This document shows positions 12,387 through 25,080 of a DNA stretch of 64,000 nt, piece by piece (within the stretch, counting starts at the first letter, position 1; every line of letters starts with the position of its first letter). Origin of the DNA: Deroplatys truncata (taxonomy: Eukaryota; Arthropoda; Insecta; Mantodea; Mantidae). The stretch spans positions 462,281,321 to 462,345,320 of the forward strand of contig CM060990.1 of NCBI GenBank assembly GCA_030765065.1, given 5' to 3'. The notes under the pieces were generated by a model. It was given only the letters and a program-made list of their open reading frames with translations, was not told where the DNA came from and ran no database searches. The position numbers and the translations under genes were made by a program.

Positions 12387-14480
12387 ATGGATAAGTTTGT
12401 AGTGAAGTATGGAAGAGCTGGTCAGGATTGCGTCGACGTGTAGTAGTGTAAGCGATACTATTTGTGACAATGGGGAAAGCGTGTCAGCGTGGTAGACGTA
12501 GATCTTTTCAAGAAACACTGGATAAATTCATAACCGTAGATAGTGTATGACGAAAAGACGAACACGATTTTGTTTGTTCTGTAAATCTATGTTTGATGAC
12601 AAACTGTCTTCAAACACAATTTCAACAAATAAGGATTCCTATAATGTGCTCCTTGAAAATGACTTCAAGAACTGGTTCGTCACTCAAAAACGGTTCAAAT
12701 TACACGAGAAAAAAATTGCATAGATGTTCCAATTGTGTAATGAATTCTATACAACATGGAGTAAATGCTTTGTCATCAATTAGTAATTCCAGGTAAAAAG
12801 AAATACAAGCCGCTACTATTTGTTTGAAAGCGTCCATTACCTCAATATTATTCTTGGTTTACAAGAATCCCTCAGTGATCATGTTGATGTGTCTTCTAAT
12901 TTTCACCATTTTCTTGAATTACGTTCCGAAGATTTGACTAAAATGGAATTATGGCTTAATCTGTCTAGTTACAAGTGAATGTCACATGACATAAATCACG
13001 AAATTATAACATTGTTGAGAATTTCTGTTCAAAGAATTTTAATTAAAAACTAAAGAAAAGTGATTTTTCATGTCAGACAAAGCATGTATTACATCAGTTA
13101 ATCAGCACATGAGTGTTTCCGTATTGCTGACAAACATTTTTCTATCCACGAGTTGTTTTTCAGCTTCTATTAGCTTCCATTCACTGATTCAAATATTCTA
13201 TTTGGAACTGTGAAGGAAATAAGTATTCTTACTGTTTCTATAAATGTCAGAGGCAATGTTACGATGGCGCAAGAAATATGAGTGGTTCCTTAACAGGATT
13301 ACAGTCACATATATAAGAAGTTGAATCGAGGGCTATTGATATTCACTGCCAGGCTCCTTCCCTAAATGTAGCTGTCCAAGATTCTTTTAATAATACTTCA
13401 GTAGTAAGAGTAGCATTTGATTTTCTTTATTCATGAGTCACCAGACATAATGAAAAATACAAAATTCTTAAAAGTTTTCTATCCGTTTCTTATAATGCTG
13501 GAGTTTAAAGCCATTTTCCAACAATATGGTGCCTACTTGTTGTCTCGCTGTTATATTTAGATAATAATAATGAGGTTCTTCTCCAATTTTTTGAAGTTGC
13601 ACAGGTTGAGAAATATGAAACTGGTGCAAAAGTTAAAGAACTTTTTAGAAGATATTAAAAAAATTGAAACTCTGTTTAATATTAAGATGCTAATTTGTAT
13701 CTTGCAAAGAGTATAGAAAGTTAGTTCAGGACTTCAGAAGTTTCACTAAATTATCGTCTCTTGTGCTTCTTTAGATATTGTTTTGTCTTCTATAAAAGGA
13801 ACCAGAAATACTGATGCATTTTGTCACTTTCGAAAAATGCTAATGAAGAACCTTATGCACTGCAATTAAATCACCCTAAACTTTTACGATCAAGAAAAAT
13901 CTCATTAATATTTAGAGGTGGAGAGATAAGTAACCACACAGACTTTCAGAAAAGGTTCAGCGTTTTGTGTTATGAGGTAGTGGATCAAACAATAAAAAAC
14001 TTGAAAACGAGAATTCCACCCGAAACAATGTGACATCTTGTGTAAAATGGAACAGTTTTTACTAGGCTCAGAAGATAATAATTGTGTTATTTCTATATAT
14101 GGTGACAATTTTGACGGTGAAAGACTCACTATGCTTAGAGACATGTTATTGGATGTAATGAAACAATGATAGAGTAAATGGTTTTGAAAGTACAGTGAGA
14201 TATTTGAACACGGGAGATGACAAGTGTGTAGCTCGGAAGAACATAGTATCAGAATATGCGAAACTAATAAAGCTACTTTTAACGTAACCACTTGTACTAC
14301 AGAACGTTCATTTTCTGCGCTTAGAGACCCACTATGAATCAAGATCGTTTGAATCACAATGCATTATTGAATGCGCATTCTAATCTTGCTAGGACCTTCA
14401 ACATCGATGAAATAGTCCAGTTCATCAGTAAAGTAGCTATTAGGAGAAACACATGCCACCATGCACTTTCCAGCTTTTAA
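12387..14480 (+). pseudogene. hAT-superfamily transposase pseudogene (ZMYM1/DUF4371-like)
   Basis: Translated fragments in all three plus frames line up with one hAT transposase of the zinc-finger-MYM/DUF4371 type. A start-like MDKFV at 12387 is followed by a conserved NWFVTQKRF region, then LRSEDLTKMELWL and SHDINHEIITLL (about 12910-13020). The hallmark YDGARNMSG lies at about 13260, and AIDIHCQAPSLNVAVQDS follows at about 13335-13390. The C-terminal dimerisation (Dimer_Tnp_hAT) block has TTERSFSALRD and QDRLNHNALLNAH near 14295-14390, with a natural stop at 14478. Many stops and frameshifts break it, so it is inactive. The length, about 2.1 kb, is that of an almost complete gene. I did not find the hAT terminal repeats or an 8-bp duplication. 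Confidence 0.82.
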
Positions 14481-17440
14481 CATCTTATGCGAGTGATTAT
14501 ATAAAGCTTCTAAAGTGTTTATTTCATGTTTACACAACAAAACTATTTTACTAATTTTAAATATAGACTTGTAAGTAGCGCTCAGTTTATAAAATGACTG
14601 TAGACCTCGGGTTTCTAGGACATTTAGCGTAGGCTAAAACATGCGTTCCTTAATTATTGATAGACAACGTTTTAGGCAATATCATCTTTCGAGGGCTTAT
14701 CGTTTAGGATACATTTATTTAGAGATTTTTAAAGTGTTTGCCTACTATCCTATTTGAGCCTAGAAATCAGTCTAAACGTGAGCATGCCCCAAGATTTTAA
14801 AAAATCGGCGATTGTGGCTGTATATGAAAACCTATCTTAGAGGAATTGCTAGAAATGTCCTCCTCCCTCAGCTAAACAGCACTGTACCGGGTAAACACAT
14901 TGATTTATTTCGGAGATAGTAATGATTCTGATGACATTTGTATGTTTTCCTTGAGTTTTACCATTGTGCGAGGATTTGTTTTTTACACTCTCTTCCACGC
15001 TAGGCCAGCAATCAAAGTCACAGGCCGTTACATCTGAGGTAGGAGAGAGCCATACCGCAGCGATGGTCACTCTATCCTCAAACCTTCCCTAATTTCACCC
15101 AAGCACTCCTCTGCTGTATAAGCAGTGACGGAATGTTAACGAAGCTAGCTACAGGCATATTTTTTTCCTTACGTCAGCTGATTAGAACGTGGTAAGAGTC
15201 ATTTTGGTGCCTCTCTCCATTTATCCCTGCTCATTAAAACACTGTGGCGATTATGTACGAGTATTGTGCTTATTGCACACAAGTGAGTGGGGAGGGCAAC
15301 CGGCCTTGGCTGGGACGCAAAACTCCGAGCGATTGGTAAGGAGATACGTTTTGAAGGAAACTGATTATTGTCTCCACTTATTCCATGACTTTCCTAATAC
15401 CTGTATCTCCGAATAAGCAATTTAGGATTGGGAAACAAATATAAGATATATTGCCACCGAGTGCACAACGCAAATGCTGACGTCATGCGTCTGAAATTTC
15501 CCTTTGATGATATTTGACTCATTAAGAACCGCTGAATATTAAGCTAGGGTGTGCCTTTCTATATGACTCCATATTGTTCTTATCTTCTTGAAATTGCAGT
15601 TATTAATCTAGAATGGAATAATACTGTCGTTACAGAATATCTCTCTGCCGAAGCTCAACGAATATTCTATTCAAGAACAAGCACTCTTTTCTCAGAAATA
15701 GTACAGATAAAATGCATGATATTGAGTATTTTTGTTAGAGATTTAGTTGTACCTACAAGGGGTTAAGAATGATTGGGATGTTTCAGTGATGCTACTTCTT
15801 AAATACATACTGATAACATTCCGTTTGCTGAAAATTTTATTTTATACATAGATATTTCTTTAAGTGAAAAACTGATAATAATACAAACGTTATTCAGAAT
15901 GAAGAATGCTTTACAGGCTAAAACAGAAAATTCAAGATATACGTTCTATTAGTTGTGAAAATATCTTAAATTGCATTTTAATCAAGACACGCTGCATGGT
16001 CGTGAATAATGTATTAAAAACTTTATTACTGCCCAGTATATAATGTCTGCATTAGATAATCGTTTTCTTAGGACAATAATTGCTCTGGGGTATAAAAACG
16101 GCGTTCCATGATAGAACAAGAAAGTATATAAATTTTTAACTCATATAAAAAATCTATTACAAATTTAATGAAATTACGTATATTATGCTTCAGAAAAACA
16201 ACTCTGAATAAGGGTATTAAACTATTTAGTACTCCCATTATTAGGGTAAAATAATAAATTATATGCAGAAATGTTCATAAAATAGCATCCTTTATTATTC
16301 TATAGCCATATTCATGGTATAAACAGAGTAGAGCAATTAATACAAACTGTTAATACATAAAGTGCTTACTAGTATGCAGAGTCATTCGATTACCTACTAT
16401 AATTCATTTAACACTTACAGCTTCTGACATTTGGGGGATGGAAGAACTTAAAATACATTGTATGTATATCAAATTTAATTTTATCTAGACATGCTATATA
16501 ATAATTTGGTCATCCAATATTAAAATTAAAACAGTTTAATATCTTTACTTATAACATTAATTATATTCTGACATTGAATTTTGTAAATCCTTCTGTACTG
16601 TCCCTAACATGGGTCTGTATTGCTCTTTGGGTCCTTTGGCCAAATAAATAAATAAACAAAGTAAATGAAATGAAAACCGATATATTATTTTCAGAATTCG
16701 ACTTAACATCTTACCTTAAAGCTTATCAAAATCGTATTAAGTATGGAGAAACTGTAAAGCATTTTTAAAATGTTTAACCAAAATCCTTGCACAGGCTCCC
16801 TTTATTCGTGAAATTGTATGTAAATTGAGGAGATATAGGCAAACAATTTTAGGCTTATTATGGAGAGCTGTTTACACCCTATAGAAAGGAAGTGAGTAAA
16901 CAGCGGTGTGGAAGTGTCCGATACAGAGCAGCCCGGAGCCTGTTGCACGCATCGCACTGTATGAAGATAGTCAGTGGGTTTATGTGCTGGCAGTACAATA
17001 CCACAGAATGTGGGCAGAGGGAATACACAGCATTTGCAGGACCGGAAGCGTGGTCCTGCTCTACGTAGCGCAAATGACCGCGAGCACCACTTTAGCTGGG
17101 AATGCCAATTATCAATGATTCCGCCCTCCTGCCCATCCGCCCCTCTCCCGCCGACTGTCACTATGCCTAACACAGCTACAGAATAGCATAACAACATCAC
17201 ATAAATCAGGCGCGCGCGCACACGCACGCACACGTACGCGGGTGACACTTGTTGCATGGAGGGTCACTTTCCCTACACCTCCGGTTCTCGATGCCACACT
17301 AAAAACATCGGACTGCTGCTTTATGTTTTGTATTGCGCTGTTGCTTCATACCGGCTGAACCATTAACTACATACACTTTATGCTGCTTTAAACACTGGGA
17401 TTTTGTCACAAAAATTGGTAAACAATGAGATGCAGTAGCT
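14481..17440. other. Unassigned intergenic sequence
   Basis: No recognised gene. AT-rich apart from a GC/CpG-richer patch at about 16880-17260, which includes a GCGCGC/CACGCACG stretch (17208-17240). Short overlapping ORFs on both strands there follow from composition and match nothing I know. Confidence 0.4.
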
Positions 17441-17580
17441 GACCCCATAGCTCAGGCGATAGAACACCTGCCTGCTGTGCAAGAGATCCCGGGTTCGCTG
17501 GAGTGTGGGAATTTTTCTCTAGCCTAGATTATTCCCTATCTTCCCCAGAGAGTGTGTGATCTAATGTATAAAACCCAAAG
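17441..17580 (+). repeat. tRNA-derived SINE (head and partial body)
   Basis: An A-box-like TAGCTCAGGCGATAG (17448-17462) is followed by a B-box-like GGGTTCGCT (17491-17499) about 43 bp downstream, the internal pol III promoter geometry of a tRNA. The sequence around them does not fold into a full cloverleaf with paired acceptor ends, and it runs into a non-tRNA body. A degenerate SINE is therefore more likely than a tRNA gene. Confidence 0.55.
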
Positions 17581-18675
17581 ACAGAAATCCAATGACAATT
17601 GTATACACTACTGTGACAGACAATATGTTCCAAATATAAAATGCCGATATATGACGATGTGTAATTAAAGGCGGAGTATAAATGGAACAATAAAAATGGG
17701 ATGCATTATAAGTAGTCAGTGGATTTAAATATGAATGCTCGTTTTTATTAAAGATTCATATTTATGAAATAGTTATTGTATTTACAGTTAGAACGAAATT
17801 AATAAAGGAAGACCAATTTAATTCAGCTCATTTAGATTTTATAGGAAACTGTATGTATTTAATTTTGCATATAATTATATGTTTTACCACTTCACATTTC
17901 TCATTGAAATTTATAAATCAGTTAAATTCTTGAAGTTAGAAATAGTTAAGTTAATGAAAATATAGGCAAGGAATTTGTGCCGCCTATCATTTTTTCATAC
18001 ATAGCACGTTTTAACAACAAAAGGTATGTTTGTTATATTCAGGTACTGGAATCGTGTGCTATTGTTTGTTTAACAAAACATGTTGATCTTAAACATGTTT
18101 CTAAGAAACTATTGCACTAGGATTCCAGACAGATAGTTGGCAGGTGACATTTGGATCAATATATTTTCGGAAATATGTTTGCATTTGATTTCTGATGAAT
18201 ATTAGAATAACCCGAAAGTAACACTTGTTGGTTACGCTCTGGTTACCGAGCGGGAAAGATGCCTGCAGCATGTGCTCCGTAAAAGAAGTTCAACTTTTTA
18301 AGTAAAAACTGAGATATTTTTGATTAGTGATATACTAGAAGAAGTAGCCATGTAAGTAGAAAGTATTTTGTTTATATAGAACAGTTCTAAGGTTAATTAT
18401 AGTGGAGGAAATACAGAAAGAAAGTAAAGAATATTGTAATAAAACGCAACAGAATGGCTACTTGAAACACAGCAGCAAGTTGGCTTTGATGTCGTTACAA
18501 GTAGATATGTCACGCGCCTGTCAGCCGGTTGTTTGCCTGAGGTTATTAACTTTTGCTACCGTTGTGTTATTGACACTGTAAAAGTTTTTGATATTGAGAT
18601 TTATTGCATCAAAATTAATTTAAACTACAATAGTCTTAAGTAAATATTTATATTTGGGGCAGTAAATAGCTTTCG
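17581..18675. other. Unassigned AT-rich sequence
   Basis: No gene or repeat recognised. This is the sequence upstream of the non-LTR element and may include its 5' UTR. Confidence 0.35.
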
Positions 18676-19370
18676 ATGTGCTATTCCCCTCGTATAATTA
18701 AAATGGAAGAAAAGGAGGTTTTTATGCCTCAATACACTTTAGATAGATCACCTGATAGAAGGGGGAGAGAATGGAAAGAGAGAGAAAAGATGCAAATAAA
18801 GAGTCATCAAGAAAAGGATCAGTTACAGAAGCAAGTGTATTTAAAAAGAAATAAGAAATAAATGAGCATTTTGAAGTGAAGGAGATTTTGGTGAAATTAT
18901 AACAATTAAATACCATTGTGGGTAAACAAAAGATAAATGGCAATAAGAGAAAAGAAATTTACTCATAGCCAAATTACAACAAATACATGAGAAGGCTAAA
19001 TCTAAAGTCAATTTATTGAAGGAGTTGTATAATAACAAAAATCTAGAAGCACCCATGAGAACATTTGCCCAAGTAGCAGCAACTCCAGCACCACCCAACA
19101 GAGAAAATTCTGAAGTTACAAAAGACAGTGAAACTGAAAAAGCATACTGTTTTTATTACATCGACTAAAAATGCAGATATTAAGGAGGTACAGAAAATCG
19201 TGACTCAAAATCTCAAACCAGCTGATGAGAAAATTAAAATAAGAAGCCTAAGAACAGCAGGAAGAAATCTAATAACACAACTCAACAAGGTTTTGGGAAC
19301 TGGGAAGGGAAGTAGTGGATTTTATTGCAAATAATGTACTGATTACGATGCTGAAAACAATGTTTCTATC
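18676..19370 (+). pseudogene. ORF1 (gag-like) N-terminal part of R1-like element
   Basis: It begins with a lysine/arginine/glutamate-rich stretch (from 18703) and a probable coiled coil. A segment MRTFAQVAATPAPP follows (19057 onward), of the type that precedes the gag core in R1-family ORF1. The core then reads VQKIVTQNLKPADEKIKI and continues to about 19330. One or two frameshifts separate the pieces. Coding similarity ends near 19360, and the rest of the protein reappears at 21940, about 2.6 kb downstream. Confidence 0.65.
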
Positions 19371-21930
19371 ACGTCAGGGAAAAAGTTATCGCTGATTATG
19401 TTTTTCGCTGCTTGGCAATCTCGCCCCATCTGCATCTACACGCATACGTACTTGTGTAAACTTATCTGACCTTAGGTGAAGCGGATGATTACAGCTGTGT
19501 TTATAGAACTTGTCGGAGTGTGATGTTAGATTTCTATTCACTAGTATCCATGTTGAAACCGTGGTGGTATGTTCTACATCTTTCATACAGTGTGGAAATT
19601 TAAACTTTGCTGTAGTTCTTACGCTTAAACAATGAAGAAGCAGAGACGTGGATGTATTAATTCCCCGGATTGTTTTTGTTACATATGCGGAGAATTCATA
19701 ACTAGTAAACAAAGGAAACAAGTTACAACATTATTGAAAACTGCATATCGCCTGTATTTCGGCTGTCCGCTCGGTGACCACATATAAGTTGCATCCGATG
19801 CTATGTAAAACTGACTCAGTGGCTGAAAGGGGAGAAACAGCACATGCCGTTTGCAGTTCTAATTATGTGGCGCGAACAAGAAGATCATACCAACGACTGT
19901 TATTTCCGCATAACCAAAATAACAGGGGTTTCATAAAAAAATTAACAGAAAATCTCATATCCTGATTTGCGTTCAGCCATCCGACCAGTACCTCATGAGA
20001 AAGACTTACCAATACCAGTAGCTCCTTCAAATTGACAAGAAAGTTCAGAAATAGAGGGCAACGAATCATACAACGGTGCAATGGAACTAACATCCAGTGA
20101 GTCATCTTGCAGTGTTATGGAAGAAAGAAATCCACATTTTCCTTCACAAAACCAACTTAATGACTTAGTGCGAGATTTACACCTGTTAAAGCAAGATGCT
20201 GAAGTCTTGGATTCAAGACTTCAGGAGTGGAATTTACTGGGAAAGGACACGAAAGTTACCTTTCTTCGAAATAGGAATCAAGATCTGTTACCATATTTTA
20301 GGCAAGACGGTTCACTCTGTGTTTGTTGTGATGTGATTGGCTTGATGTGAAAACTAAACATTGTGTACAATATTGAAGATTGGCGTTTATTTATAGATTC
20401 TTGCAAAATAGGTTTGAAGCCTATACTACTTCACAATGGCAATGAACTGCCATTTGTGCCTGTGGCCCAGGCAATTGGTATGAAAGAAACACACGAAAGT
20501 ATGTCACTGATTCTAGAAGCCATTAAATACAAGGAACATAACTGACATATTTGTGGTGATTTGAAAATTATTGCACTTCTAGGATTACAGAGTGGATTCA
20601 CAAAATTCTGTTGTTTCCTGTGCCTGTGGGATAGTCGAGCTATTCAATGACACTACATAGTCAAAGAGTGGCCCAAGAGAGAAGAATTCGAACCAGGGAA
20701 GCAGAATATAAAACACAAGCCATTAGTGAACTCTTTAAATGTGTATCTTCTGCATTTACATATAAAACTGGGGCTCATGAAAAACTTTGTGAAGGGAATG
20801 GGCAAAACAGGGGAAGGTTTCAAATGCCTAACAGAACTGTTTCCCAGTATAAGTGCAGCCAAGATTAAAGAAGGAATTTTCACTGGTCCACAAATAAGAC
20901 AACTGCTTAAGAATTCACAATTTGAGGCTAAGCTGAAGCTCGTTGAACTTGCTGCGTGGTTGTCATTCAAAGAAGTGGTGAATGGGTTTCTAGGCAACAA
21001 AAAAGAACAAAATAGTGATACTTATCAATGATCTTTTAAATATCTACAGAAGCTTAGGATGCAGGATGTCTTTGTAAATGCATTTTCTACATTCGCACTT
21101 AGACTTCTTTCCTGAGAATTTGGGTGCAGTTAGCCATGAGCAAGAGGAACGCTTTCACCAAGATATACTACAAATGGAACGTAGATATCAAGGTAGATGG
21201 AATCCCTCCATGATGAGTGACTATTGTTGGTTTCTTTGGCAGGAATATCCATCTTCGCATAAAAGAAAATTCCATAGAAAAAGCTTCCCAACTGCTTCAG
21301 GATCCAGAGTCTAAAGGTAATGTAGTAGTAAATTCCACATATAAGGTTTATTTTTTGTATGATAGATGAATAAGAACTTCAAATTTCCGAATTTTGTCGA
21401 AATTCTGTCGATGCATCCAACCAAATCCGTGGTGTAATAAAAATAGAGAATTCGTCAAGACCTACCTCACTAATGAGCCATTATTTCAGAACGAGATATA
21501 GAGATCTGATATTTTTATAGGATGTTTATGCATTCTTTCTGAGTGTGCTACTTTGTTTTGATACAAATTTATTAAAATAAAAAAAATGATTTTCTTAATG
21601 AACTTCTAAAATAAAAAAAATCGACATTTTTTTTTTAAATTATGTACTACAGAAAACTCAATAAAATTTCACATACTCACTGTATTACCTGAATTGTGTG
21701 ATATAAATTTTATGTGCATAGGCCCAGTATTATCTGCACTAATATAGCATTAGTGCAATACGGATTGACGACACCCCTTAATAAGAAAGGACATCATAAC
21801 AAAAGAACTGAGGTTGATGGGAAAAAACGGATGGTAGATTCGAAATCAGCATGGCCAAATTGCTATAAATCAGGCACTTTCAAGTCAGTTCCTTAAAAGT
21901 TTTAAAAAATTGTAGAGTTGTATAATGGAA
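19370..21930 (+). mobile_element. Unclassified repeat inserted into the non-LTR ORF1
   Basis: ORF1 similarity stops before and resumes after this segment. It contains a long pseudogene (19632-21316) of a multicopy arthropod family plus about 600 bp of AT-rich sequence. Exact ends, terminal repeats and target duplication were not identified, so the borders are approximate. Confidence 0.6.
19632..21316 (+). pseudogene. Multicopy arthropod uncharacterised (TE-associated) protein, decayed
   Basis: The translation starts MKKQRRGC at 19632 with a cysteine motif CFCYICGEF, which looks zinc-binding. Blocks then follow in order in shifting frames: LNDLVRDLHLLKQDAEVL (20155), the DWRLFIDSCK / LLHNGNELPFVPVAQ region (20380-20480), HICGDLKIIALLGLQSGFTKFCCFLC (20548-20625), LHIKLGLMKNFVKGM (20750-20805), FTGPQIRQLL, and FPENLGAVSHEQEERFHQDI...ERYQGRW (21108-21205). 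I recognise these as the conserved blocks of a protein present in many near-identical copies in arthropod genomes. It is usually unannotated and presumably encoded by a transposable element whose class I cannot name. About six frameshifts or stops make this copy non-functional. Confidence 0.65.
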
Positions 21931-21939
21931 ACGGAAACA

Positions 21940-22530
21940 GCAGAGGATATAAATACAATTATTAATAGCCAAAATTTGAAGAATAAGGATCTTAAAATTG
22001 AACCACCCAAAAAGGGAAATCCGCTTCATCATGTATGATGTATTAGCAGGAATTAGAGATGAAGAAGTGAAGGAAGATATTTTTAAGCAAAATTTTAAAG
22101 GAATTATAATCAGAGAAGAATTTGAAAACAGCTTCAGACTTAGATTTAAAACAGGACCAAGGAACAGGGCAGCGATACACCATGTTGCAGAACTTTTGGC
22201 CAAGTTGAGGAAAATATTCATACAAAATGTAAGGATTTTATAGGTTTTCAGTCAGTTACAATAAAAGACTTCATTTCCGTAGCAAAATAACTAAACTCTT
22301 TTGATTACGGACATGTATCAAAATTTTGTCATAAGGATAAAATTATTTTTGGCCATTGTGGTGAAGAATATCACGTGAGCAAAGATTTTTCCAAGAAAGA
22401 ACAAACACACATTTGTATACCATGCTATACACCTTAATAAAAAGTGCGAGGAAAGCAAGCTTGTCCAATATATCGCATGATGTGGGAAAGGGTAGTTTCA
22501 CGTATTGATTATGGACAGTAAGTTTATAAA
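21940..22530 (+). pseudogene. ORF1 C-terminal part with zinc-knuckle region
   Basis: The continuation of the interrupted ORF1. It contains the DVLAGIRDEEVKEDIFKQNF block (22038-22100), then FKTGPRNRAAIHHVAE, and IKDFISVAK followed by degenerate CCHC knuckles (YGHVSKFCH and FGHCGEEYHVSKD, about 22300-22385). This order (gag core, then knuckles) is typical of R1-clade ORF1. Several stop codons interrupt it, and some knuckle cysteines are lost. Confidence 0.7.
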
Positions 22531-23890
22531 AGAAAAGCGAAGGAATAATTTTTAAAAAACGAAATACTCCGTGTCGCATCAGAAGGAATCTACAGAGAGT
22601 AATTTTACATAAATCAAGGTTAGCACAGATGAAAAATTATAAGGATATAGGAATACAAACATAGCAGGAAATATTAAATAACAACAGGGTCGATTATAAA
22701 ATAAAATCAATAACTAAAGAACGGTATGGATAAAGCAAAAGAGAAATTGGAAGTTAAACCGAAACTATCACCGAAATTAAGAATAAATAAAATAGAGCAC
22801 GAAATGGGAATAGGAAATAAAATAAAAATTGAGGTTGATTATAACGCTATTATAACGGAAGAAATAACTTCTGAAGAAGAAAGTGAAGAAGAAAAAGAAC
22901 AGGAGGATGAAATTGTGGTTAGAAAACATACATTTCATAGAAATGGTTTTCAAAATTTACTGTGGAAAGGAGGAAAACAACCGAAAAGTAATATAAAATT
23001 ACTAGAGGAAGAGATAAGACAGGATGAAAATATAGTTTCTGGGGATATTATGGGCATTAGAGAAGAAGAGGAAAGGAATAAAGAAAGAAGATAAAGAGAA
23101 TGAATACATCGAGAAATGTGGTGAAGAATATAAAACAAAATTATGCACACCCAGTGATATAGCTAATGAACAGGACAGCTCAAGGACGGCGGTCGAACCG
23201 AACACTCAGCAAAATCATGAGTTTGAATTATAACTGCAAGTCAGCAGGTTAGAGCAGCGACAGACATTGGTAGCAGCCTTGAGGCATCTTGTTCGCAAGT
23301 TACATCAAAATGGTGAAACGATTATAATCCGTGTACCTGACGCTGTTGATAGATTAGAACTAAAAACTCAGAATATAACTACAGAACCAGAAAAATTATT
23401 AAAACTACTAGAAACAGTTTTTAATAGAAGAAATGACGTCTTTGATATAGTTGAAGTCTACATACATTTTGTTTTATGCTATGGTAGAATCGTATTTGAT
23501 ATAAATCAAAGTTGGCCAAATTGTTATACATTAATTCGACATGATGGTGCAAGTTGTCCGAAAACCTCCTCAGTAACAACCCAACTTTTTAATAATCACA
23601 GAACCTTAAACATTTCCTTTAAGAATAAACAACAAACACCAAAACCAAACACACAAAGAATAATAAAAAATCACAAAAACAGGAAAACATAATAGGCACA
23701 TTTATCAAACATCTAGGCACTAATAATAATCACGAAAGGAAACAAATGCTTAAACAAAACCTATAAAATCACGAAACAGTAACAATTCGCAGTTAATTCG
23801 AGTACATAAAATGTCTAAAGAGTTGACAGAACAGGAACTTCGGACTGGCAGCAAGAATCATTCCTACGCGCATTCAGGAATCATATTCTA
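22531..23890 (+). pseudogene. Charged ORF fragments between ORF1 and endonuclease
   Basis: Two open stretches lie between the zinc-knuckle region and the endonuclease. 22726-23094 is very rich in Lys and Glu, with a poly-acidic EEITSEEESEEEKEQEDE run. 23267-23692 has no recognised domain. By position they are the C-terminal tail of ORF1 and/or the spacer before ORF2. I cannot assign a function. Confidence 0.4.
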
Positions 23891-23901
23891 TCTAAAACAA
23901 A

Positions 23902-24830
23902 ATGAACGATTACGAAGATCATAACAATTTAATTAAAATTGCACAAATTAACGCGCAAAGGAGAATATTAGTTATGTCAGAATTAAAGAGGATCACTGAA
24001 GAGTTAAATTTTGACATTTTACGCATTCAAGAACCCTACACAATAAGAGGGAAAGTAGTACATGCACCTCTAAAAGCTAGAGTGGTTAATGAAGGGGAAA
24101 ATTGATTGGCAGCAATAATTAACCCAAATTTACAAATAGTCAATATAACACTATTTAGTGACTCACATACTAATTGTATTAAACTTACATATGAACAAGG
24201 AAAATTTATCTTGGCCAATCATTATTTTCAATTTAGCCACCCAATTGGACCGTATTTAAATAAAATTAAAGAAATAGATAGAATTTCTTCTGATAGTGAA
24301 ATTATTCACACTTGTGATGCAAATGCTAAATCCAACTGGTGGTTCCACAACATTATAGACGAGAGAGGTGAGGAGCTAGAAGAAGTAATTGCAGAATTAA
24401 ATTTAATTATCAAGAATGATTCAAATAATCCAACAACATTTGAGAGTTGAACAGGCTCTACATCCAACATTAATTTAACACTTTGTAATTTAAAATCTGG
24501 AGAGAAAATTATGAACTGGAAAGTTGCTCAAGATATGACCTCCAGTAACCATAAATTAATTTATTTTTACCATTGCTTTGAAAATTGTCAAAAAGGAAGA
24601 AATAAGGGATGAGAAAAAATTATAATTATGTACAAGCAAATTGGCTGGAAATGAAACAGCAATTTGAAAATATTCAATTGGTGTATATTGGTTCTTCAGT
24701 GGATCAAGAAGCTTCCAAGTTAACAAGAGCAGTTCAAACTGTAATATCCAGAACAGTACCCAAAACCAAAGCAAAGAAAGATTCTGATAACGTGTGGACT
24801 GATAGTTTACAAAAGGCTAGAAAGGAATGA
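23902..24830 (+). pseudogene. AP-type endonuclease domain of R1-like ORF2
   Basis: Matches the exonuclease-endonuclease-phosphatase domain that nicks target DNA in R1-clade elements. Visible motifs are KIAQINAQR (Asn region, 23938), DILRIQEPYT (metal-binding Glu, about 24015-24045), HYFQFSHPIGPYLNK (24220-24265), THTCDANAK-type HTCDANAKSNWW (24308-24343) and ERGEELEEVIAELNLII. Two catalytic positions are changed: the expected I-D in the STGS-region reads NIN (24465), and the SDH triad reads SNH (24544-24552). With the in-frame stops this shows an inactive copy. A truncated linker with FKNPLEEIRKNSWQHFV (24930-24980) follows, but no reverse transcriptase. Confidence 0.75.
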
Positions 24831-24843
24831 GAAAAAGTAGACG

Positions 24844-24867
24844 AATATATATATATATATATATAAA
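24844..24867. repeat. (AT)n microsatellite
   Basis: About eleven AT dinucleotides inside the endonuclease-RT linker of the decayed non-LTR element. Confidence 0.9.
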
Positions 24868-25080
24868 GCTATAGTTACAGAAGAGAAGAAAATAAATTAA
24901 AATAATTATCGAGAATCAAAAAGGATATTTAAAAATCCCTTAGAAGAAATTAGAAAAAATTCATGGCAACATTTTGTAGAAAAAATTTTTTTGAAACAAA
25001 TATATGGGGTTAAATAAAGGGGATGAGGAATTGACAACAAACTGGAAAGATTCTGAGGTTTTAACATATGTTGGTTGTAT

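Larger units (their letters stand above)
18676..25080 (+). mobile_element. R1-like non-LTR retrotransposon, decayed, interrupted in ORF1
   Basis: Recognisable pieces occur in the order expected for an R1-clade element: a charged N-terminal gag region, gag core, zinc-knuckle region, spacer, apurinic-type endonuclease and the start of the endonuclease-RT linker. The sequence stops matching near 25080, before any reverse transcriptase motif. ORF1 is split between about 19370 and 21930 by another repeat. Start and end are approximate, since no target duplication was found. Confidence 0.75.

Noticed and set aside
13905-14357. 150-codon minus-strand ORF
   Set aside because: Shadow of the hAT transposase pseudogene on the opposite strand; the plus-strand motifs explain the sequence.
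16802-17257. Overlapping ORFs on both strands in a CpG-richer patch
   Set aside because: No recognisable domain, and open frames on several frames are expected from the composition. Kept only as a GC-rich patch.
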